Shown in pieces: positions 1 through 8,265 of a stretch of 64,000 nucleotides of DNA (position 1 is the stretch's first letter; each line of letters opens with the position of its first letter). This DNA is from JARRKC01 sp037388505. GTDB taxonomy: Bacteria > Acidobacteriota > UBA6911 > RPQK01 > JAPXNP01. Both the position numbers and the translations under genes were made by a program. The stretch is taken from contig JARRKC010000009.1 of NCBI GenBank assembly GCA_037388505.1, positions 68,416-132,415 on the forward strand. Reading direction: 5' to 3'. The notes below the pieces were generated by a model that did not search any database, was not told the origin of the DNA, and saw only the letters and a list, made by a program, of their open reading frames with translations.

Positions 1-1
1 G

Positions 2-553
2 GTGGTTCAGACCGGCGTCAAACGCGCCGCCTTTTCGAATGAGGCGGGTATTGGGACGTCACCGATGGCCCACGGCGCTTCCCGAAACGATGAGCCGATT
101 CGCGAGGGTCTGGTCTCCATGATCGAGCCGGTGGTCGACACCATCATCGTTTGCTCGTTGACAGCGTTCATCATCCTGAGCGGCGGTCACTGGCAAAGCG
201 CCGAAGGCATTCAGGGTGTCGCACTGACGGCCGGCGTCTTCGAGACGGCCATGGGGGAAAGTGGGAAGTTCCTTTTGACGATCATCGTGCTGTTGTTTGG
301 GCTGTCTACGATGTTCGGATACTCATATTACGGCAGGAAGTGCTTTTCATATCTGTTTGGGGCCGAGCACTCCCGCTTCTATGACTGGGTCTACCTTGCG
401 AGCCTCTGGGCCGGGGCGGTGTGGAGTGCCGGTATGGTGGTCAACCTGATCGACACGGCATTTGCATTGATGGCCTTCCCGAACATGGTGGCGCTGCTGC
501 TCTTGTCACCCCGGGTCATGCGGGCGGCACGACGGTATTTTCGCGGTCCGTGA
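2..553 (+). CDS. alanine/glycine:cation symporter (AGCS family), C-terminal part
   Basis: This is the last 183 codons of a sodium- or proton-coupled alanine/glycine symporter of the inner membrane; the gene begins before the window, so the first methionine here is internal. The segment SNEAGIGTSPMAHG (about residues 12-25) is the conserved AGCS motif that contributes to the substrate site. It is followed by several hydrophobic helices and ends in a basic tail (RAARRYFRG). It lies 77 bp upstream of the HtrA gene on the same strand. The alanine dehydrogenase two genes downstream makes alanine uptake and catabolism a sensible pairing, but that is inference. Family assignment is strong; substrate is not determined from the fragment. 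Confidence 0.85.
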   Translation: MVQTGVKRAAFSNEAGIGTSPMAHGASRNDEPIREGLVSMIEPVVDTIIVCSLTAFIILSGGHWQSAEGIQGVALTAGVFETAMGESGKFLLTIIVLLFGLSTMFGYSYYGRKCFSYLFGAEHSRFYDWVYLASLWAGAVWSAGMVVNLIDTAFALMAFPNMVALLLLSPRVMRAARRYFRGP

Positions 554-595
554 GGCAGGCGCCTTCATTCAGAGAACCCTCGTCCACGTTCTGCG

Positions 596-601
596 TATAA
601 T
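596..601 (+). promoter_or_regulatory. candidate -10 box (TATAAT) for the HtrA gene
   Basis: A perfect TATAAT lies 29 bases before the HtrA start codon, and a GGAGG ribosome binding site at about 619-623 follows it. No good -35 hexamer is visible at the usual distance, so strength and sigma class are uncertain. Confidence 0.45.
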
Positions 602-630
602 CTATTCAGCACGGACCACGGAGGAATCGA

Positions 631-2295
631 ATGAACAGACGGAATTGGATCCGGTCCCACTCGGGGCTGACTTTCATGGCGCTACTCATTACCCTGGCGT
701 TGGGGATTACGATCGGCTCTATCGTGTCGGACCGAGTCGAGAGTGCGGCGCAGCAGGTAAACAAAGCCGCGCAGCTGGCTTTCGAAAAAGGAGACTCCGC
801 CGCCGCTTCGGTGGACGCGGTCTCGCTGCAGCAGACCTTTCGGAAGGTCGCGGAGACAATCGAGCCTGCTGTCGTCAACATCAGCACCCAGTCCATCATC
901 GAAACGGCCGGCCGCCGGAATCCTCATCCCGAGGCTCTGCGAGACTTCTTTGGGGATGAGTTCTGGCAGCGGTTCTTCGGCTCTCCGGATGGGGGGCCTA
1001 CCCGCCAGAAGCGCGACAGTCTTGGCTCCGGGGTCATCGTGGATGCCAAGGGCTACATCCTGACCAACTATCACGTCGCAGCACCGATTCCGGAGCAGGG
1101 CGGCAGCATGCGAAGGTTGGCCGACCGGATCGACGTCCAGCTTCAGGGCGGCTCCACGTACGAAGCCAAGATCGTCGGCGTCGATCCTGAATCCGACTTG
1201 GCCGTGTTGAAGATCGAGGCGAAAAAGCCCCTGCCGGCTGCCAAGATCGGCGACTCCGCGAACCTTCAGGTCGGTGACTGGGTGATCGCGGTCGGAAGCC
1301 CCTTCGGCTTCGAGCAGACGGTCACCGCCGGAATCGTCTCGGCCACCAAACGGGTCGTTCCGGGAACGAATTCCTTCGGCGACTACATCCAGACGGACGC
1401 CGCAATCAACCCGGGGAACAGCGGTGGTCCGCTGGTCAACCTGAAAGGCGAAGTGGTCGGGATCAATTCTTTCATCACCACCAGAACCGGCCAGTTTGCC
1501 GGAATCGGATTCGCCATTCCTTCGGTGGTCTTTCTCAACTCGTACAATCAGCTGATCACGGAAGGCAAGATCCAGCGAGGCTGGTTGGGGGTGTCGATGA
1601 ACACGTTTCCCATGACGCCCGAGTTGGCCCGCTACTTCGGTGTCGCCGGTAAGGACAGTGACGGTGTCAAAGACGGTGACGGAGTCGTCGTCACGCAGTT
1701 GATCGGTGAGAGCGGCGAGCCCAGCGATTCCGGACCGGCGGCAAAGGCGGGCATCAAGCCTGAAGACGTCATCGTGAAGTTCGGAGACCGGGAAATCGAA
1801 GACCTCTGGGATCTGCGGACGGCGGTTGCCAATACGACACCTGGAAAGACCGTGCCGGTCACGTTGGTTCGCAAGGGTCAAATCGTCCAGACCAACGTTC
1901 AGCTCGCGGAGCGGATGATCGAAGAAAAGCAGCGGGCCGAGAGCGAAGGCCTTTCGTTTGAGGACCAACCGGAGGAGCAGGAGAAGCCCAAAGAAATCGG
2001 GCTGACCTTCGAGACGCTGACTGCCAAGGAAGCCTCGGATCATAAGCTCGATGATCAGAAGGGGGTTCTGATCATCGAAGTCACACCCGGGAGTCTGGCG
2101 GACGATGCCGGTCTGACGCCGGATATGGTCGTGACGGCGGTCAACGGGAAGTCGGTGACAACCGCTCAGGGCTTCAAGGATGCGGTCACCGCAGTGTCCT
2201 CGGGTCAGGGCGTGGTCTTGCGTGTGGTCTATGCTCAGGCGGCGCAGCAGGGGGTTCAGACGGGGGTTGCCTACACATCGTTCATCAAGCCGTAA
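631..2295 (+). CDS. HtrA/DegP-type periplasmic serine protease (S1C) with two PDZ domains
   Basis: A 554-aa protease/chaperone for misfolded envelope proteins. An N-terminal hydrophobic segment (about residues 13-32) is a signal or membrane anchor. The trypsin-like domain follows with the complete triad: His148 in TNYHVA, Asp189 in DPESDLAVL and Ser264 in NPGNSGGPL. PDZ1 spans roughly 310-410 and PDZ2 roughly 450-550. Between the active domain and PDZ1 the acidic stretch KDSDGVKDGDGVVV is unusual. The ATG has a GGAGG ribosome binding site eight bases upstream. The start of alanine dehydrogenase follows after 23 bp, but a separate -10-like box sits in that gap. Assignment is firm; DegP, DegQ or DegS subtype cannot be decided. 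Confidence 0.95.
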   Translation: MNRRNWIRSHSGLTFMALLITLALGITIGSIVSDRVESAAQQVNKAAQLAFEKGDSAAASVDAVSLQQTFRKVAETIEPAVVNISTQSIIETAGRRNPHPEALRDFFGDEFWQRFFGSPDGGPTRQKRDSLGSGVIVDAKGYILTNYHVAAPIPEQGGSMRRLADRIDVQLQGGSTYEAKIVGVDPESDLAVLKIEAKKPLPAAKIGDSANLQVGDWVIAVGSPFGFEQTVTAGIVSATKRVVPGTNSFGDYIQTDAAINPGNSGGPLVNLKGEVVGINSFITTRTGQFAGIGFAIPSVVFLNSYNQLITEGKIQRGWLGVSMNTFPMTPELARYFGVAGKDSDGVKDGDGVVVTQLIGESGEPSDSGPAAKAGIKPEDVIVKFGDREIEDLWDLRTAVANTTPGKTVPVTLVRKGQIVQTNVQLAERMIEEKQRAESEGLSFEDQPEEQEKPKEIGLTFETLTAKEASDHKLDDQKGVLIIEVTPGSLADDAGLTPDMVVTAVNGKSVTTAQGFKDAVTAVSSGQGVVLRVVYAQAAQQGVQTGVAYTSFIKP

Positions 2296-2302
2296 ACGCT
2301 GG

Positions 2303-2308
2303 TATAGA
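2303..2308 (+). promoter_or_regulatory. candidate -10 box (TATAGA) just upstream of ald
   Basis: TATAGA ends ten bases before the ald ATG, so a start site 6-8 bases further on would leave a leader of only a few bases. No ribosome binding site is visible in the gap. There is no convincing -35 hexamer, so this is tentative. Confidence 0.35.
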
Positions 2309-2318
2309 ATCACTTCAT

Positions 2319-3449
2319 ATGAAGATCGGACTGCCGCGCGAGGTCAAGGACAACGAGTATCGAGTGGGATTGGTTCCGGCTGGAGTTCACACGCTGGTTG
2401 GAGACGGCCACACCGTCCTGGCGGAGAAGGATGCAGGAGAGGGATCCGGCTTTTGCGACGAAGAGTACGTCGCAGCCGGAGCCCGTATCCTGAACACGGC
2501 GGACGAAGTCTGGGCCCAGTCCGACATGATCGTCAAGGTCAAGGAGCCCGTCCCTGAAGAATACTCCCGCCTCAAGGACGGGCAGATCGTCTTTGGATAT
2601 TTCCATCTCGCACCGCTGCCCGGCTTGACTCAGGAGCTGCTTCTCAAGCAAGTCGTGGCGGTCGCCTATGAAACGATCACCAACAGTCGAGGGGCCCTTC
2701 CTCTGCTCACGCCGATGAGCGAGATCGCCGGCCGCATGGCGACCATCGTGGGCACCTACTACCTTCAGAAGCCCCGCGGCGGTCGTGGTGTGCTGCTCGG
2801 CGGCGTGCCCGGGGTGCGACCCGCACTGGTGGTCATCGTCGGTGCCGGAACCGTCGGCCTCAACGCCACCAAGATGGCAATGGGTCTGGGCGCTCAGGTG
2901 AGCGTCCTGGATGTGGACGTCGACAGACTGCGCTACATCGATGATCTCTATTTCGGCCGTGTTGAAACTCTGGTTTCGAACCCGATGCACCTCGCCGAGT
3001 CACTGAAGAAGGCAGATCTCGTGATCGGAGGAGTTCTCATCCCCGGCGCCAACGCGCCGAAGGTCATCACGGAGGAGATGGTCCAGGGAATGCGTCCGGG
3101 TTCGGTCATCGTTGATGTCGCCGTCGATCAGGGCGGCTGTTGCGCTACGACCCGCCCGACGACTCACAGCGATCCTGTGTACGAACGGTACGGCGTTCTG
3201 CACTACTGCGTCACCAACATGCCCGGGGCCATGCCGCGAACGTCCACCCGAGCCTTGACCAATGTGACGCTGCCCTACGCGCGCCGCATCGCATCTCACG
3301 GGCTGGAGCAGGCCGTCCGCGACGATCCTCATCTGAAGAACGGGGTCAATGTGTACCGCGGGAAAGTCACCTGCCGTCCCGTCGCCGAAGCGCAGGACCT
3401 CGATTATTACCCGATCGATTCTCTGCTCGGGGCTGCAGCTCCCGAGTGA
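2319..3449 (+). CDS. ald: alanine dehydrogenase
   Basis: NAD-dependent L-alanine dehydrogenase, which interconverts alanine with pyruvate and ammonia in the cytoplasm. At 376 aa it has the normal family length. The N-terminus MKIGLPREVKDNEYRVGLVP is diagnostic. The Rossmann NAD loop is GAGTVGLNATKMA (about 172-184), followed by the acidic ribose-binding segment VLDVDVDRL. The Ala-DH C-terminal motifs DVAVDQGGC and TNMPGAMPRTST are present. There is no clear Shine-Dalgarno sequence. A TATAGA box lies only 10 bases before the ATG, so the message may have almost no leader. An alanine/glycine symporter lies two genes upstream. Confidence 0.95.
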   Translation: MKIGLPREVKDNEYRVGLVPAGVHTLVGDGHTVLAEKDAGEGSGFCDEEYVAAGARILNTADEVWAQSDMIVKVKEPVPEEYSRLKDGQIVFGYFHLAPLPGLTQELLLKQVVAVAYETITNSRGALPLLTPMSEIAGRMATIVGTYYLQKPRGGRGVLLGGVPGVRPALVVIVGAGTVGLNATKMAMGLGAQVSVLDVDVDRLRYIDDLYFGRVETLVSNPMHLAESLKKADLVIGGVLIPGANAPKVITEEMVQGMRPGSVIVDVAVDQGGCCATTRPTTHSDPVYERYGVLHYCVTNMPGAMPRTSTRALTNVTLPYARRIASHGLEQAVRDDPHLKNGVNVYRGKVTCRPVAEAQDLDYYPIDSLLGAAAPE

Positions 3450-3523
3450 CCCGTGGTCCCTTGAAGGGACGTGAGCCGTTGCAGCAGCAGCGGTTTTCGA
3501 CGCAGCCCCTCTGGGTTACCGTA

Positions 3524-4249
3524 GTGAAGACGAGTGCCAATCCAACCCCGTGTGTGACCATCGAGGATCCTTCGGACGGCGTCTACAATATGGCGGAGGA
3601 CTGCCGACGGCTCGAGATCGCGGAGTCGTCCCCTGATGCGCTGCTTTACGTTCGTCTCTATCGCTGGGACCCGCCCACCGCGTCGATCGGCCGGCACCAG
3701 GATCCGGAGTCGGCGCTCGACACCGAATCCTGCGCGGCCGAGGGCGTTCCGATCGTTCGTCGGCCCACGGGCGGCCGGGCCGTTTTTCATGACCGGTCGG
3801 AGCTGACCTACTCGGTGGTTTCGAACAGCCCCCTGCTGGCAGGATCGGGTGGCATTCTCGAGACCTATCGCCGGATCGCCGAGGTGCTTCAAGCCGGTTT
3901 GAGCAACATCGGGGTCGACACTCGCCTGGAACGAACGGGAACGACGCTGCGGAATCAGTCCGGTCCGGCTCTTCGATATCCTTGCTTTGCCAGCGCATCG
4001 CGACACGAATTGCTGTGGGGAACCCGAAAGATCGCGGGCAGCGCTCAGAGGCGTCTGCGCCGGGCCGTCCTCCAACACGGATCCATCCCGCTGGAGATTC
4101 AATACGGGAGGATGGCTCGGATTCTGGGGACCAACGAAGAGCTGCTGCGAGAACGCATGGTCTCAGTCAACGAAGCAGCAGGCCGATGCGTGGATATCAC
4201 GGAACTCACAGAGGCCCTGCAGAAGGCCTTTCGGACTCTGCTGAGGTAG
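3524..4249 (+). CDS. lipoate--protein ligase A / biotin-lipoate ligase family protein
   Basis: A cytoplasmic member of the LplA/LipB/BirA fold, probably attaching lipoate or another acyl group to E2 or GcvH lipoyl domains. Evidence: the N-terminal signature GVYNMAEDCRRLEI, the strand motif ASIGRHQD, the substrate loop RRPTGGRAVFHDRSELTYSV, and the catalytic lysine region GTRKIAGSAQRR. The open frame extends upstream into ald, but homology begins just after the GTG at 3524, chosen as start (241 aa); no strong ribosome binding site is seen. At this length it lacks the C-terminal accessory domain of E. coli LplA, so LipM- or octanoyltransferase-type activity is possible. Convergent with the next gene, 10 bp away. 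Confidence 0.8.
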   Translation: MKTSANPTPCVTIEDPSDGVYNMAEDCRRLEIAESSPDALLYVRLYRWDPPTASIGRHQDPESALDTESCAAEGVPIVRRPTGGRAVFHDRSELTYSVVSNSPLLAGSGGILETYRRIAEVLQAGLSNIGVDTRLERTGTTLRNQSGPALRYPCFASASRHELLWGTRKIAGSAQRRLRRAVLQHGSIPLEIQYGRMARILGTNEELLRERMVSVNEAAGRCVDITELTEALQKAFRTLLR

Positions 4250-4259
4250 CCGGCGGAAG

Positions 4260-5549
4260 TTACTTTTCCGCCAACAGTCGAAGGCACTCGAGAACGGCCC
4301 GACCATCATGGTAGGGACCCTTCCAGGGATCGGCCTTCATCCCACTGGGCCTTCCGTCCGTTCCGATCCAGGAGAACCACTCGCCGTGCTTCCAGTCCAC
4401 CTGGTGCTTGACGATCCACTCGAGAGTCTGTTCGAAGACTGTGCGATAGATCGGGTCTCCGGTTCGACGGTACATCCTGAGCGCTGAGACCAGTCCCTCG
4501 GCCTGAACCCACCAGGACTTTCTGCGGTCGCCAGCCGGTGTTCCGAATCCCCCGGTATAGAAGAACCCCCCTTGTTCCCGATCGTAGCCGTAGTCGAGAG
4601 CGTATCCGAAGAGCGTCACGTAGAGATCGAGCAGGGGTCCATCCGAGACTGAGGCGCTCCCCGTCGCCTGCATCAACAGCCAGATATTTTCGATGTTGTG
4701 TCCATAGGAGACGATGCTTTTCTCCGGACCCAGCAGCGGCAGCCAGTTACGGTGATGCTGGTCCGTGCACGCACCGACCTGCTTTCGAAGCACGGCGTTG
4801 CTCAGGATCATGATGAGTTCCCGCAGACGTTCCCTGACCAGAGGTTCCCGGGATACCTCATAGTAGCGTGCGACGGCCTCCATGAGATGGAGGTGGGTGT
4901 TCATGCTCTTGGTGTTGTTGGGGGTCCCGATCTGACTCGGCTTGGCATCGTCGATCGGCGTCCAGTCACGGCTGAAGGACTCGTGATAGCCTCCGTAAAC
5001 CGCATCGTGGGCGTGCCGATCGACCAGTTCGAACAGGCGGTGAGCCAGCTGCACAGCCTCGCTGTCGCCAGAAGCGGCGTAGTACTCCGACAAGGCATAG
5101 AGAGCAAAGGCCTGACCGTAGAGGTGCTTGTCCGGGTCCAAAGTCTTCGTTCCCGGGGAATCGACGAGCCAGTAGAAACCACCGTTCTTCTGGTCCCACA
5201 TTCTGTTGCGGAGGAATTCGAACCCGTGTCGCGCGGCATCCACGTACGCTGGCTTCCCATACGGGGAGGCGGCCAGACGAGAGAAGAACCAGACGGTCCG
5301 GGCCTGGGTGACGAGAGCCTTGGGAGCCGGCCCCAGCCACTTGCCCTGCGGATCATGGTTGAGCTCGTAGCCGCCGTCTTCGCGGTCCAGACAACCCGGG
5401 TACCAAAAAGGTAAGATATTCTCATTGAGAATGCGTTCGAGTTTCGCCGTGTTCGTCTGAAGATCCTGGGCGACTGCGGACTGCGGCACCAGGCCGGCAA
5501 AGACGAGAGATGGAATCAGAAAACATGGGAAGCTCATTGCGCCGGCCAT
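4260..5549 (-). CDS. exported AGE-family epimerase/isomerase (N-acylglucosamine or cellobiose 2-epimerase type)
   Basis: An (alpha/alpha)6-barrel sugar epimerase of about 430 aa. Conserved AGE positions are visible: ARTVWFFSRL, the histidines in NTHLHLMEAV and SYGHNIENIWLL, WWVQAEGLVSAL, and the C-terminal PYHDGRAVLECLRLL. The substrate could be an N-acylglucosamine, cellobiose or mannose; sequence alone does not decide. Unlike most of the family it begins with a hydrophobic signal peptide ending near AQSAVA-type residues, implying action in the periplasm. Start is uncertain: ATG at 5549 is chosen, but an in-frame TTG at 5561 has a GGAG box seven bases upstream, and an ATG at 5537 also exists. 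Confidence 0.85.
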   Translation of the reverse strand: MAGAMSFPCFLIPSLVFAGLVPQSAVAQDLQTNTAKLERILNENILPFWYPGCLDREDGGYELNHDPQGKWLGPAPKALVTQARTVWFFSRLAASPYGKPAYVDAARHGFEFLRNRMWDQKNGGFYWLVDSPGTKTLDPDKHLYGQAFALYALSEYYAASGDSEAVQLAHRLFELVDRHAHDAVYGGYHESFSRDWTPIDDAKPSQIGTPNNTKSMNTHLHLMEAVARYYEVSREPLVRERLRELIMILSNAVLRKQVGACTDQHHRNWLPLLGPEKSIVSYGHNIENIWLLMQATGSASVSDGPLLDLYVTLFGYALDYGYDREQGGFFYTGGFGTPAGDRRKSWWVQAEGLVSALRMYRRTGDPIYRTVFEQTLEWIVKHQVDWKHGEWFSWIGTDGRPSGMKADPWKGPYHDGRAVLECLRLLAEK

Positions 5550-5635
5550 GTTAGCACTCAACCCTACGCTCCGACAGCATGGAGAGGGTCCGTGCGGAGG
5601 GCTTGCGAGCGTGCGGGGCTGAAAGGGAATCTGTC

Positions 5636-5824
5636 GTGCGATACATCCTCCTGTTCCTTCTCCTGATCTGCATCATCCTCTGGCTGGAACGCTTCTACTG
5701 GAAGCGGACCGCTCAACTGCTCGAGGCAAGGCTGGCCGGTCGAGATCGGTCTTCCCTGGTTCGCAGTCTCTTCGACGCCTGGTTGGACGGACATATCGAA
5801 GCAAGGCTTCGCAAGCACCGTTGA
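5636..5824 (+). CDS. small single-pass membrane protein, function unknown
   Basis: A 62-aa protein starting at a GTG preceded by AAAGGGA at good spacing. An upstream in-frame ATG at 5579 is possible but lacks a ribosome binding site. Residues 2-15 (RYILLFLLLICIIL) form one hydrophobic helix. A basic, probably helical cytoplasmic tail follows, with the end EARLRKHR. No family is recognised. It lies 15 bp upstream of the aldo/keto reductase and is probably co-transcribed with it. Confidence 0.5.
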   Translation: MRYILLFLLLICIILWLERFYWKRTAQLLEARLAGRDRSSLVRSLFDAWLDGHIEARLRKHR

Positions 5825-5839
5825 TGAAAGGAATCCAAC

Positions 5840-6826
5840 ATGAAGATGCAGCACAGAGAATTGGGGACAAGCGGCCTTCGCGTCTCGGCTCTCGGCCTGG
5901 GATGCATGGGTATGTCGGAATTCTACGGATCGAGAGACGACGCGGAATCACAGCGCACCATCCGGAGGGCTCTGGAGCTTGGAATCAATTTCCTGGATAC
6001 GGCCGACATGTACGGACCGTTCGAAAACGAGAGGTTGGTGGGAAAAGCGATTCGCGACGTGCGGGATCAAGTCATTCTGGCCACGAAGTTTGGCAACGTC
6101 CGCGATGAGGAAGGACATTTCCTGGGAGTCAATGGCCGCCCCGAGTACGTCTTCAAGTCCTGTGAGGATTCTCTGCGCCGCCTCGGAACGGACTATATCG
6201 ATCTCTACTATCAACACCGCGTCGACACGCAGACCCCGATCGAGGAGACCATCGGTGCCATGGCCCGGCTGGTCGAGCAGGGCAAGGTCCGGTATCTCGG
6301 GATGTCCGAAGCAGCGCCGTCGACACTCCGACGAGCTGCCGGAACTCATGTCATAACCGCCCTGCAGACCGAATACTCCTTGTGGACTCGCGACCCGGAG
6401 GCGGAGATCCTGGACGCGGTACGGGAGCTGCATATCGGCTTCGTCGCCTACAGCCCACTGGGTCGAGGATTTCTCACGGGCAAGATCGAGAACCCCGACG
6501 ATCTTCCCTCCGACGACTGGAGGCGTCGAATGCCGCGCTTCCGGGAAGGGAATTTCGAAAAGAATGTGGCGATGGCGAGGGCGATCCGCAAGCTCGCCGC
6601 CGAGAAGCGGGTCGCTCCTGCACAGCTTGCGCTGGCCTGGGTCCTGGCTCAGGGTGATGACATCGTTCCCATTCCGGGAACCAAGCATTCCGCGTACATC
6701 GAGGAAGACGTCGGAGCGCTTGAGGTCGAACTCAGCCCTGAAGACCTGCAGCGGCTCGACGAAGCGTGTCCGCGCGGTGCGACCGCCGGAGACCGCTACC
6801 CGGACATGAGCACTGTGAACCGGTAA
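5840..6826 (+). CDS. aldo/keto reductase
   Basis: A 328-aa NADPH-dependent carbonyl reductase with a TIM-barrel fold, cytoplasmic. The full catalytic tetrad is present: Asp53 and Tyr58 (FLDTADMYGP), Lys83 (ILATKFG) and His126 (YYQHRVD). The C-terminal cofactor motif VPIPGTKHSAYIEED matches the branch that includes YakC- and IolS-like enzymes (AKR13-type). The ATG is preceded by AAAGGAA with good spacing. The physiological substrate is unknown. Its stop faces the end of the lipoprotein-like gene 41 bp away. Confidence 0.92.
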   Translation: MKMQHRELGTSGLRVSALGLGCMGMSEFYGSRDDAESQRTIRRALELGINFLDTADMYGPFENERLVGKAIRDVRDQVILATKFGNVRDEEGHFLGVNGRPEYVFKSCEDSLRRLGTDYIDLYYQHRVDTQTPIEETIGAMARLVEQGKVRYLGMSEAAPSTLRRAAGTHVITALQTEYSLWTRDPEAEILDAVRELHIGFVAYSPLGRGFLTGKIENPDDLPSDDWRRRMPRFREGNFEKNVAMARAIRKLAAEKRVAPAQLALAWVLAQGDDIVPIPGTKHSAYIEEDVGALEVELSPEDLQRLDEACPRGATAGDRYPDMSTVNR

Positions 6827-6867
6827 GTTCGATCGAGCGTTGGCAGAAGTCGGGGGAGTTCAAAGAC

Positions 6868-8088
6868 TCACCAGGGCACATCGTCGAGACCGACGCCCAG
6901 AACGTGGCGAGCCACCAGGTCGAGCGCGTCCCTGTCACCGGTGAGATGAATCGTACGGTGCACGTGTACGGCCGTCTCCCCCGGCGACAGTGCCGCCGCC
7001 GGCGACGATGTCTCGAGTTCGTAGAAAGGCCCAAGGGGCTTCTGACCTGGTTCGGGCGGTCCGTCGTTGTAGCTGTTGACAGCATCTCCGGCGTAGGGCT
7101 CCTTCTGGATCTCCCACATGGAGTTGACGTAGGGGGCGGGCTGATCGGGCCGAGTGAACTGAACGATGGTCAGAACGCCATGCGCGCGATCCCAGCTTCC
7201 CAGTACGGAACCCGCCCGGGCGGCGGAAAGTCCGATCTTGCTGCGGTACGTGCCGTCGGCGCGGAAGAAGATGACGCCGGGTCGGACAATCAGCCGGTCC
7301 GGCGGCACCTCGCCGAAGTAGGCATCATTGACGACACGTCCCAGCGTTTCATCCCTTTCTTCGCCACGGTAGGGAAGGATGACGGTGGTTTCCGATGAGG
7401 GATTGAACTGGCCCAGGATCCAGATCGACAGGAGCCCGGTCTCCTGCTTCCAGGCCCTGTCGCCGGCATTCGTCAACATGTTCCTGGACTCGAACGCAAC
7501 GCTCTTGACTCCGGGCTTCAAATCCACGTCGAGAAGGGAAGCCGTCGCGGACGGAGCGATCAGCCGAACCGATCGATCCACGTGAAGGTCGAAGGCGGCC
7601 TTCGAATAGTTCTCGAGATGGATGTCATGACTGAATACGGCGTCGGTCGCGCTCGACGAAACCAGCTGATACGGTTCGGTGTCAATGGACGCCGGAGTCT
7701 GCCAGTGATCCAAGTCAAACGGATCGCCGGCTTTGAAGAAGACCGCATACTGGCCCCCCTCCGGCCCGATCCAGAATCGGTCTTCACCGCCGAAGGCATT
7801 CATGTGCGGCTGGAACTCCTTCTTCCGGATCAGGTCACGATTGATCCACCCATAACTCGATCCGTCGGCCCCCGAGGCGGTGCTGGTCATGACCCGGCCC
7901 TGCCACGCCGGGACGACCGCGACGCGCGCATCTCCCTGTTCGAGAACGACCGTGTCGACGTATTGACTGAGAAATGTCACGTCGGCTTCGAAACTTCCGT
8001 CTGTCGTCGGTTCCACCGCTTCACTCCCGCAAGCCATCATCGCTGCTAAAAGGGCAGCGCCTAAGAGCAACTGCTCGATCCTTGTCAT
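6868..8088 (-). CDS. lipoprotein-like DUF6786-type protein (galactose-mutarotase-like fold)
   Basis: A 406-aa exported protein starting at the ATG at 8088, which has a GAGGGGAGTGG ribosome binding site. The N-terminus is a signal sequence ending in AAMMAC, a lipobox-like site with Met at -3. The stretch FGGEDRFWIGPEGGQYAVFF and the aldose-1-epimerase-like beta-sandwich character match, from memory, proteins annotated as DUF6786. The function is unknown; a role in sugar binding or modification at the cell surface is inference. No operon partner is visible. Confidence 0.6.
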   Translation of the reverse strand: MTRIEQLLLGAALLAAMMACGSEAVEPTTDGSFEADVTFLSQYVDTVVLEQGDARVAVVPAWQGRVMTSTASGADGSSYGWINRDLIRKKEFQPHMNAFGGEDRFWIGPEGGQYAVFFKAGDPFDLDHWQTPASIDTEPYQLVSSSATDAVFSHDIHLENYSKAAFDLHVDRSVRLIAPSATASLLDVDLKPGVKSVAFESRNMLTNAGDRAWKQETGLLSIWILGQFNPSSETTVILPYRGEERDETLGRVVNDAYFGEVPPDRLIVRPGVIFFRADGTYRSKIGLSAARAGSVLGSWDRAHGVLTIVQFTRPDQPAPYVNSMWEIQKEPYAGDAVNSYNDGPPEPGQKPLGPFYELETSSPAAALSPGETAVHVHRTIHLTGDRDALDLVARHVLGVGLDDVPW

Positions 8089-8236
8089 AGGAACCACTCC
8101 CCTCGCCTCACTGCGGAGGATGAGAGCAATGGTGACATGCGGGCAGGCTGGAGACAAGAGAGTCCAGGCCGCCGCCGGCTACAGGCGGGCAGCCCGGACT
8201 GCTCTGCGGGCGCGTCAGACTGTTCCCTGCCGGAAA

Positions 8237-8265
8237 GAAACCGTATCGTCGGGCCCTACGGTTTC
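8237..8265 (-). terminator. stem-loop overlapping the stop codon of the M56 gene
   Basis: A perfect 9-bp inverted repeat, GAAACCGTA (8237-8245) and TACGGTTTC (8257-8265), encloses an 11-base loop. The stop codon of the M56 gene lies in it. On the minus strand the stem is followed by a T/C-rich rather than pure T tract, so it is a possible terminator or mRNA-stabilising hairpin. Confidence 0.45.

Noticed and set aside
682..2313. 543-aa minus-strand frame opposite HtrA
   Set aside because: It is the antisense shadow of a protein with a complete catalytic triad and ribosome binding site; its own sequence matches nothing and is low in normal composition.
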